Assembly (NCBI GenBank): GCA_019843655.1 | Contig: JACDQD010000008.1 | Location: forward strand, 10,016,442-10,080,441 | Source of the DNA: Lethocerus indicus | Lineage: Eukaryota > Arthropoda > Insecta > Hemiptera > Belostomatidae | Length of the DNA: 64,000 nt | Direction of reading: 5' to 3' | Shown here: piece after piece, positions 28,101 through 37,100 of the stretch | How positions within the stretch are numbered: position 1 is the first letter of the stretch | Layout of the letters: each line of letters begins with the position of its first letter | The notes under the pieces: generated by a model | The model's database searches: none | Told to the model about the DNA's origin: nothing | Seen by the model: the letters and a program-made list of their open reading frames with translations, nothing else | Position numbers and translations under genes: made by a program

Positions 28101-31100
28101 TTCTAATGAACTGTTCAGCCGTTATCGAGCGTTTACCTCTCGTATGGAGTGGCGAGTTAAAAAAGCTTGGCTGAAATAACGGTTGGCCCACTCAATCCTA
28201 CCGGAGTCGACCGCAGTTTTCTGCCAGGCGTTAAGAATCAATTGCCCCTTATTCCGATACGTACATGTGGCCGCTTATAATGCAGCATAGGCGTTATTAC
28301 TCGTCCCGGGGAGCCCATTATGCCTGTGCCGGTCCTGCTTCCTGCTCTAATTTGGGGTGGCGCAGGCCGGTTTCGACCCCTATCCTTTCTCCGTTTATCG
28401 GAAAGGCGCCCCCGGAACAGGGGAGCTGCTCAAATCAAACGTGGGGAGGTTATGTTTTTTCCTGGCATCGCTTGTTAGAGAAGCTTGGGCTGGGTGAGGG
28501 AGGGGGGAGTTTAAGCTCGTTTTATTCTATTTACACTTGCCGCTCGTTATCAGGAAGGAGGTTTACGCCGGGTTCAAGGGGTGACTTTCCCTCGGGGTAA
28601 ACGCGGGGCGGAAAAGGATTGATTTATGCCTTAAGTCGGGGGTCCCTAGATAAGTTTAAAGTTGATCCCCTTAGAGCGAGTTTGCTAACTCCTTCTGAAT
28701 TGAAAATATAATACTCAAGTATATCGTAGATTTCGTGTGTTTTGGTGTTCTCCTCTCGCTGTTTTGGCGTTCTGCTAGGACGGTTTCGGCTGCTCGCCAT
28801 CTTCAGTAGCTGTGTTAGTTACGTTTACGTGTTTGTGTGTGTGTGTGTGTATATATATATGTCTTGTTATTATTGTATTTTTGGGGATGTTGTCGTCTTT
28901 GGGTTGGGAGGGATTTTGTTAATCGGCTTAAGTCGTTGTCGGATTATCGGTCAAGGGGTGTGGGGGCGGGTGAGGTTGTTTAGTAGTATTAGTGGGGCCA
29001 ATATAGCATCACTTGGGAATTTATTTTTTCCTTTATTATGTTGCTTTGTTTGTTCCTGAAAATCTCTATATTCTCTATTACATCCATCTCTTTGTTTTTC
29101 TTGCCCGGGTGTATTAATTTTAAAAATTTGTTTATGCTCATTGTTTCGTGTCCGGAGTTTATAATGTGGTTGGCGAAGGTGGATTCAGTTTTATATTTTA
29201 TTGCTGTTATGTGTTCTTTATATCTGTCCTCTATCTTCCGCTCGGTATATCCGATGTATACTCCATCGCACGTTCCGTATGTTACACCCCGCGTGCATCC
29301 CCGCGCCACCCTCTTGGGGGCGCTAGCGTCGCGGTGCACGTGCACCCAACAAACTTAGTTAAAATCGGTCAAATTAATTAAAAACGATAATTTAAACGTA
29401 ATGGACGCAATTTTTGGCCTCTTTATAATTTTCTGGCGTTTTTACCCTTGTTTTTCTGCGGTTTTAGCATTTTCAATCCAAATCGTATGAATGATTTTAT
29501 TCGTCTGTGTTTTCACAGATTATAAAACGCTGTTATGAGCCTCTTTAAGCCTATATAAAGGTGTTTGTATGGCTTTTGTAGGTTTTAATAGCGTTTATGA
29601 CCGTGTTTTAGGCGATTTCAATGGTTCATAAACGATACAAAAAACAGGAACAAAAAAATAAGCACGGTTTGTTGAATATTCCGTCGCGACACTAATGTGG
29701 CGTTATCAAAGTATTTTAATCAAAAATGGAATAAGTGATACACCACCGATGAGCCACTCTGGGGAACTGAATAATTTAAAGCTACCATAATTTGTCGCTA
29801 GTTGGCTAGTCGTGTGTTAAAGCCGGTAAATATTTAATTCGCTCTGAACCGCGGGAGTTTGATAGCTGTCCTAAATGCTCGGCGTTAAAAAAAAATCATT
29901 TTGGTTTCAACATTCAAAATTAACGCGATGTGACTTTCCAACCGACTAGCGTGGCTAACTGGGACGTCGCGTTACGCAGCCCGGGTTTCGCCTTTTTGGT
30001 AATCTACAAGTGACGTCCATCTAATACGCCTAATTATAAACGCGTTAACGCGACGAAATATTATTTAGATACATAATGAATCACAACAATTGGCTACGTA
30101 ATATTAGTGACTGAACGATTATGGGTTCGAAAACATCAGGCGACTCACACAGGAGGCATCACCTCTCGTCGACAATAAAGTCAGTAATGTAGTGAGTATT
30201 ACGCAAGTACCATAAGAATTGGTCAGATTTATTTATATTTACCGGTAATTACTGTTATAACTGATCACTGGTTAAGATAAAAGAACGAAATCCCCCGTTC
30301 CCCAATATCGGTTGGTTCCGGCCGAAAGGTACGGAGTCTGCCATGAAATATAAACTTATTGATATTTATTATTTTTACAATACAGATTCTGAGGGAGTTA
30401 CGCGAGGGTCTTCTGATGAGCCGTCGTGACGACACCTACATGTACGACGACGAAATGCAGCGGCTGGGGCATCACTGGTACGACGAGCCCCCCTACGAGA
30501 GCGACCCGGAGGACTTCCTAATGGCCGACACATCCAATCACTCAAGGTACCTCCCAGCTATCGCTAACCGTTGAAAAACTATGACCACAAATAAATTACT
30601 GTTGAAGAAAACTCCCACGTGTGATAATTTACCGAACCTAACTTGTTTTGGCGGTCGGCGAAGACTTAGAATAGAAGACAGCATTCTTGCGATCGTCCCT
30701 CTCCGCTCAATGATAATGGTCTAGCGCTAAACTATTGGGACAGTGTCACTCCACTATTACAGTTGAATTAGACGGAGTCGGCAGAAAACCTACTGGAACT
30801 TCCGTACGGCCCGGGGTTAGATCGAGCTTAATGTCCATAGTAGGGATGATAATTATTATTTATACCTTATGTATATGTGTTTATTTTTATTGTAGTTATA
30901 TATGTAGTTAGGATATTGTTTGTTTCTCCTCGATTGTTGGTGGTAATGCAAATGCAAGCTGGCTTTGGCCGAGTTCGGTGTATATGGTGCAGCGTTAACT
31001 GAAATTAGGAAAATAAGGACAGTGCCTGCATCCAACAAATCAGGCTCCTCTTTATTGAATTACAGCAGTGGCGGGCTTTCCAATGCGAATTAGCTGTGAG

Positions 31101-34100
31101 CGGTGGCTCAGGGCTGTGCCTCTCTATTATGTTTAATTCCGGTGATTATTATTTAGCGTGTTGTGTTTCCTCTCCCCCCCCGGTTTGTTTATTATGTATG
31201 GCTATTTAATAGGGGGCTGTGGTCCTGTTGCGGATTAGTTTGGACGGCCGCTCGAACCCGCAACAACTTGCACCGGTCCCGACCGCCCTCTCATCAAAGC
31301 CCCCTACGCTCGTTTTTATCCATTCGTCAGTCCTGTTAGGATACGTGCCCTAATGCAGGCCCGTACTGAGGACGGTGAAGAATTGGACTGAATGGAAGGG
31401 TCGAAACGGAATTACGATCGCAACTCCGATGATTCCAAACCCTTGCGACCCCTAACAAATAAATTACTTTTCCAGTACGGCTTATTTGATGATTATAATG
31501 ATGTTTAGCACTGACTACATTCTTTGTTGTTGGGGTCCATTTGTATATTATTTATTCTGTATTTTGCTCTTGATCTCAGTTCCTTGCTGTTAGATCTAAC
31601 ATAGATCAGACAGGTTGGTTGCCCCCCTCAGTTCCATATTTAGTGTTTTAGTCTAGTATGATCTATGTTTGTGTAATATTTGTTTGTATAATTGTGTTTG
31701 ATTTTCATTCCTTTTTTGGTTAATGTTTTGTAATTGTTCATCATCCTACTCGTCCAGTCCATTTGTCTGCTTTTTATTTTTCGACTCTTTGGCGCCCTAA
31801 TTAAAAACTCCTTCGACGATCCCAGTATCCTGTACATCCTGTTGGAGTTTCAGGAGAGATGACATTTTTGAAGCTATTTATATAGCGAAATTATTTCTCA
31901 CATCTGTAAGCCATTACAGACAGGGGCGTGTGGTGGGCGTATCTAATCACCATATTGTCTTGAAGTTCGGATTTGAAGTACTGGAAATATGCGTACACGT
32001 GTAGTGCGACAGGTCGTGCTTTCTGAGTCGGAAACATGGACTAGCGTGGGCCTACTTGTATACAGATATACGTTCCCGGGCATTCATAGTTGTATGTATA
32101 TAGACGGGTATATAACGCGGCACATAGAAGGTGGAACGGGGCCACGGCCCGACAATATTAGGCCGTGAGTTGTTTTAGCAGTTACCGCAGAACATGACCG
32201 CAAACTAGGACGGCCCATATGGAAACCCGTGATAAACACGCCCACCGACATCACCACTACTCCTACACTATTAAATTATTTCCTTTATAATTACTACTCT
32301 CACCCTTATTACATTAAGTACATTTTAATATCGGGCACCAAACATTTTTTGTTTTCGGTTTTGCACCTATTCTAAATACGATTACAAACATTAATCTCAA
32401 GCAGTTTGCATTTAAAGTTTTATTTTACTTCCCTGATGTAAGTCGAGTTTAATTGATTTACAAAAAATCATTCCTTATCTGTCGAATCCAAATACGTGTA
32501 ATTAGAAATGGCGTTTAATTGTTGTCGTTATCTACTCCTAGATCGTGCTATGAATTGTTTCGTTATCCTTGAGAGAACATTTGCTATTCTGATGGTCAGC
32601 GGTCGGGTGAGGCTCTACTTTCCGGGAAGGATTTTAAAGTTGAATTTTTAATACCGTTAATGGCCGAGAGACTCTTGGCCCTCCCTTCACCTAACTTAAA
32701 AATCCTCCTCCGCCAGGATGCGCTCCCCACCAAATATTAAAAGGTGATTAGCCGAAGGCCTTTTTCATTTTTAAAGGGGCTAAGTACGCCCGTAATTATT
32801 TGGATATTCGGACGGAAGGACGTACTAAAATTTAATGAAGGAAATGAGACGAACCTCGCGTGAATAATTGGTCAGTTTCATGTCCAGAGCGCGTATGTAT
32901 CGTCTCATAGAAAATACATTCGGCGGTTATTTTCGTATTAAAACGGAATCGCGCATTTTCTCACTAGGTGTAATTGATACGATACAGGGTCGAAAAATAG
33001 GTAAAGCCAACAAGTGGTTTCATCGGAAATCACATTTGTTATCGAATGCCCTTAGTATATTATTTCATTGCGTCTGTAGATTCTCGATATTCCAAGTTCC
33101 GTTAAGCTATGATGCGGCCTATATCTTGACCACAGTTACACTTCAACATATAACAGTACCTCCTTCAAAAATTCTAACCCATTAACAGCACGAACCACGG
33201 GGTTGCCGTCTCCGAGAAGAATCTGCGAAGATAGGATTTGAAGAGGGCGCATGGGAAAGCGTTGGTTAGTGCGTAGCGTGGGCTCTATTCGTTGGATTCT
33301 TTCGCGTCAAAACTAATAATTATTAATTTACAATCGGATTACAGGGTCGGATTTCCGTTGAACATGAGAGTGGAGCAGCTGGTGGAAGGTGAGGTGATCT
33401 CGCTGAGGTCGGCGGGCGACATCTCGGTGCCGCACCACCACGGGCACCTCCACCACCCCCATCACCACCCGCACCACGGCCACCTCCAGTACCACGGGCA
33501 CTACCCGGGCGGGGCGGGGCGGGTCGGCGGCCAGGGGCCGGGGCCAGGGCCCGGGCCCGGGGGCGGTTGCGGCGGCGGCGGCGGCGGCAGCTCTCCTCCT
33601 CCCGGGGGCCGCACACCCCACCCACCACTCGCACTCCGCCTCCACCAGCGCCGCCACCAACAGGGAGAGCGGAGACTACGCCGCCTCTGACGTCCACAGT
33701 GTCTGGTAAGTACCGCCAGCCATTAATTATACTCTCGGGTCCAACAGCAAATATGCTATTATGGCTCAACGTGAGGACGGTGATCGTTACGATGTCACCT
33801 CTAAGTACGGTTGAAAACGACCGATCGGAATATTGTTTGCCATATTATAATACTGCATTATCACTAATCGGTTCTTCTTTCGCAGCTCCCGCCTCTCTTC
33901 GCTCTCGATGGAAACCAGCCGATCTGAACAGCTAGAAATGGACGTCTACCACAGACTCCGGCCGTACAATGTAAGCGCAGTCCGACCCCATCCTTTTTCG
34001 AATATTTTTAAATTCTAATCCATAAATCCTTGTTCTTGTCTTTCTCATTGTCTTCTGATAATATTTTCTTCATTCGATCGTGTTAATGTGCTTTCAGGGA

Positions 34101-37100
34101 GTTGAACCCACTGTCTCTCCTGGTCATAGTTCAGATTACGCTGAACAAGATGAACTAGTCACTTTACACACTACAGTATGTACGCCTACTATTTGATATT
34201 TCTCACTTTCAATTAGCTTTTAGTTCAAATACTGTACAATTCACTTTTCTCGGTAGGAACAATAAAAAGAATGCCCATCAGCTCTTTGTACAAAATCTTG
34301 TTTGCTCTTATGTTCGGCCCATCGTAATTAAGTTTGTCGTGTACAGAACGTATTGCTAATGTAAAGTAGCTAACAGAGTAGGATATATTTATATATATTT
34401 TTGCAGAGGATGAGGGGCCCCAAAGGGGAGAGCAAGGTAGTGGCGGAGGCCCAATACCAGAGCCATTCGCACCACCACTCGCACCACTCCCACCACCACC
34501 ACCACCACACCGCCGGCAGACACCACCACAAGAGGCACCCACAGTCACACACCTCGTCCCCCGACCACACCCAGCTCAGGCACCACAGCTCCGCGGAGAG
34601 CATACCCAGCGGTTCCAGTGAGTTATTTTCTCTCTCGGACACGCCTCGATTCGATGCCCACCAATTTGACGATTCCACCCATTACCCAGTATCAGTTGGC
34701 TGGCTATTGGCGGCAAGATGTGGCGCTACAAACTCCAAACAATTACCCCTTTTATCCAAACTTATACGCCAGGGGTCGGTAAACCGCGGATTGCATTTTA
34801 AACTGTTTACTTCTCCAAATGGATCCAATAAATTCGTACCATCTTTGGTGGGCCACCGCATATTTCAACATTCGAATGGTAGTAACTGTGCCGACCCCTG
34901 TTTTACGCCTTCCTTTCTGTTTTTTTATTGCTGCCCGATTACTACATACTACTTAACGTATAGTAACTGAACATTTCTTAAATCTAAACTTCGGAGCACT
35001 CTAAGAAGGTCACCACAAGCGAAGGTGATCTTACAGTAATTAGATTAATTCCTGTTTTTCGAATATTAATACTGTACGGCCGTAGATCTAAGCTGAGCCA
35101 ATGAAATCTGTGGAGGATTCCTGATTTAATTACCGGTTAACGGAGGAGGAACCCTCGACCGATTTCCCCAGTACCCAGTATCTCTATTGTCGCGAGAGGG
35201 TGTAAAGCGCTTCGTGAGGTCGTCGACGCTTCGGTAAAAGGCTTTATGAAATTCTTTGGTGCGGCCCTTTACCACTTGTCACCCGGTGGCGTCTTTCGTT
35301 CTTACGGAGCGCTGAAAGCCTTCGGCGACTCCCGACGCTCAAAGCGCTGGGGGCTTTAAACGTTCCGCGAAAGCTTCCACTTCCGCCTCCTCGTGGCAGC
35401 ATTCATCCAATTCGAGTTAAATATATCAAGAAAAGAAAAATATTTTCATACCTTACCCTAGCTAACGTAGTGTTCATTTAATCCGATATGTAGGTGCATG
35501 CTTCAAAACATTTTTCTGAAATATCATCCAGATTTTGACCATTAAACATTCTCTTTAACTGTTTCTGTTGTGCCAGTCTATTCCTATTACGTCGATCGCC
35601 GGGGTACGTATAAATTATACACGTGTGCATTATTCAATAGTGTGTGAACTCCAAGCGTTTAGTTTTGACGCCCGCCAATTGAAACTGATTGCAGGCACGC
35701 AGGCTCTAGTGGCCAGCATGGAGGAGTGCAGTCCCCAGGGTCCCGTACTGGCGGTGGCGAGGGCCCTCGTCGACTGCACGCCGAATCATTACGACACGGA
35801 TGCACTCAGGTTTAAGGTAAACGAAATTTTCTCACTTCCTACATTACTCTCCGTCCGTCCGGTGCCCGAGAATTTTTCAATTAGAGCGTTTACTTCGACT
35901 TGTATATACTTAGCGGTGGATAGAAACCTGGCCAGCTACTGGGACCCCAGTAAAGCACACACTCGGCGTGCTTTGTTTGACTGTTGTTTTCATTTCATTT
36001 TGGGGTGTGTTGCAGAAGGGTGACATGATCGAGGTGTTGAACATGAGCGCCAGCGGTCTGTGGCGCGGGCGGGCCCACGGCAGGGTCGGCTACTTCAAGT
36101 TCATCAACGTTGAGCTGTTGCCGGAGGGCAAGCGCAGGGCCAAGCCGCACAGGCACAGGCCCCAGACACTGGAACAGATGCTCACCGCCATTGACATGAA
36201 GGTTTGATGTCCCGCCCTCCCCCCTTCACTATGAAACGCCCCCAAATAAACGGAACACATTTCAGAAAATCTAGAATCAGAGGGTCTAGAATTGTTTACG
36301 CTCAGTTGTATCTGAGCGGATAGATAGAGAATGCCGACTTGGTTGAGACTGACAGCCGGCATCATATTAACTGTATAATCTACGGTTAAATTCTCTATCT
36401 ATATGTATATTAAATTTTCTTGACGCTGATACTGTCTTTGAGTTTACTAAAAACGCTCCACCGGTCTGTGATCATCACAAAAAAAGAGCATTACACTTTC
36501 GTTAGCTAGTCCCTTTCATAACAATTTTTCATTACGACCCTTTCTGTCTTTGTGTTGAAAAACGAAGCGTCTTTAGATTAGACAGCACTCTCCAGTAAAT
36601 AAAATTGGTGTACCTATCTGTTTGTGTGTGCAGCGCTTGTATATTGCGTGGCTTCTTGTCAATGTATACTAACTAATCCTTTTTTTTATATATATATATA
36701 ATATCTGTAAAGACGCCAACCTGTTTTGCCAGCTCACCGGGCGAGTATACTGTTACAGGAACACATGTCTCTGTTTGTATTAAATGGCTATGAGGATTTA
36801 GAGTCATTCTGTGAGATTCAAGAGAAAGACCTGGACTATTTGGGTCTAACGGACCCTGAACACAGGGCCAAGATACTTGCCGCTATTCAAGTCCTCCAGG
36901 AGTTTGAATGTATGTGTAATTTTCCTCACATATGTTCCCTAGAAAGTACAGATAGTAAGTTTTAAATAGTATTGACATTTTAATTCTCTTACTGAACACT
37001 ACTAACACAAGGTTCAATGTTAACCTGGGAATTGAATTAATCTTGAATAGCATGACCACTAACACTTGTTAATTGTTGGGCCCTTTCCAAGGCCCAATTC

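Larger units (their letters stand above)
28745..29330 (-). mobile_element. 5'-truncated Penelope-like element (GIY-YIG endonuclease end plus 3' UTR)
   Basis: A minus-strand open frame (about 29330 down to 28989) contains GVTYGTCDGVYIGYTERK, then KIEDRYKEHITAIKYK and FANHIINSGHE. This order fits the GIY-YIG endonuclease domain found at the C terminus of Penelope-like retroelements: the GVTY/VYIG pair, the arginine of RYKEH and the conserved NSGHE. The frame ends with a stop after YWPH. No reverse transcriptase is visible upstream, so the copy is 5'-truncated. Downstream (28774-28810, minus) lies a hammerhead-like motif and a GT/TA microsatellite at 28833-28862. It is inserted antisense in the long SASH1-like intron. 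Exact ends are uncertain. Confidence 0.75.
11751..30385 (+). other. SASH1-like intron, 18.6 kb
   Basis: Very long intron with no exon I can support. It contains an AT-rich hairpin-like block near 12205-12265, paired homeodomain-type TTAATTAATTA boxes at 23454-23464 and 23476-23487, an (AAT) tract at 24350-24374, a TATA-like ACATAAAAGG near 22400, and a Penelope-like element near 28.75-29.34 kb. Most of it is CpG-replete and looks single-copy. Long introns of this kind often hold enhancers, but that is inference. Confidence 0.6.

Noticed and set aside
31640..31837. Minus-strand basic 65-codon frame as a transposon protein
   Set aside because: Sequence is suggestive of a decayed element, but no family motif could be identified.
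33323..33769. Antisense open frames over exon 33345-33705
   Set aside because: Same composition effect from a GC-rich His/Gly exon; no splice sites or family similarity.
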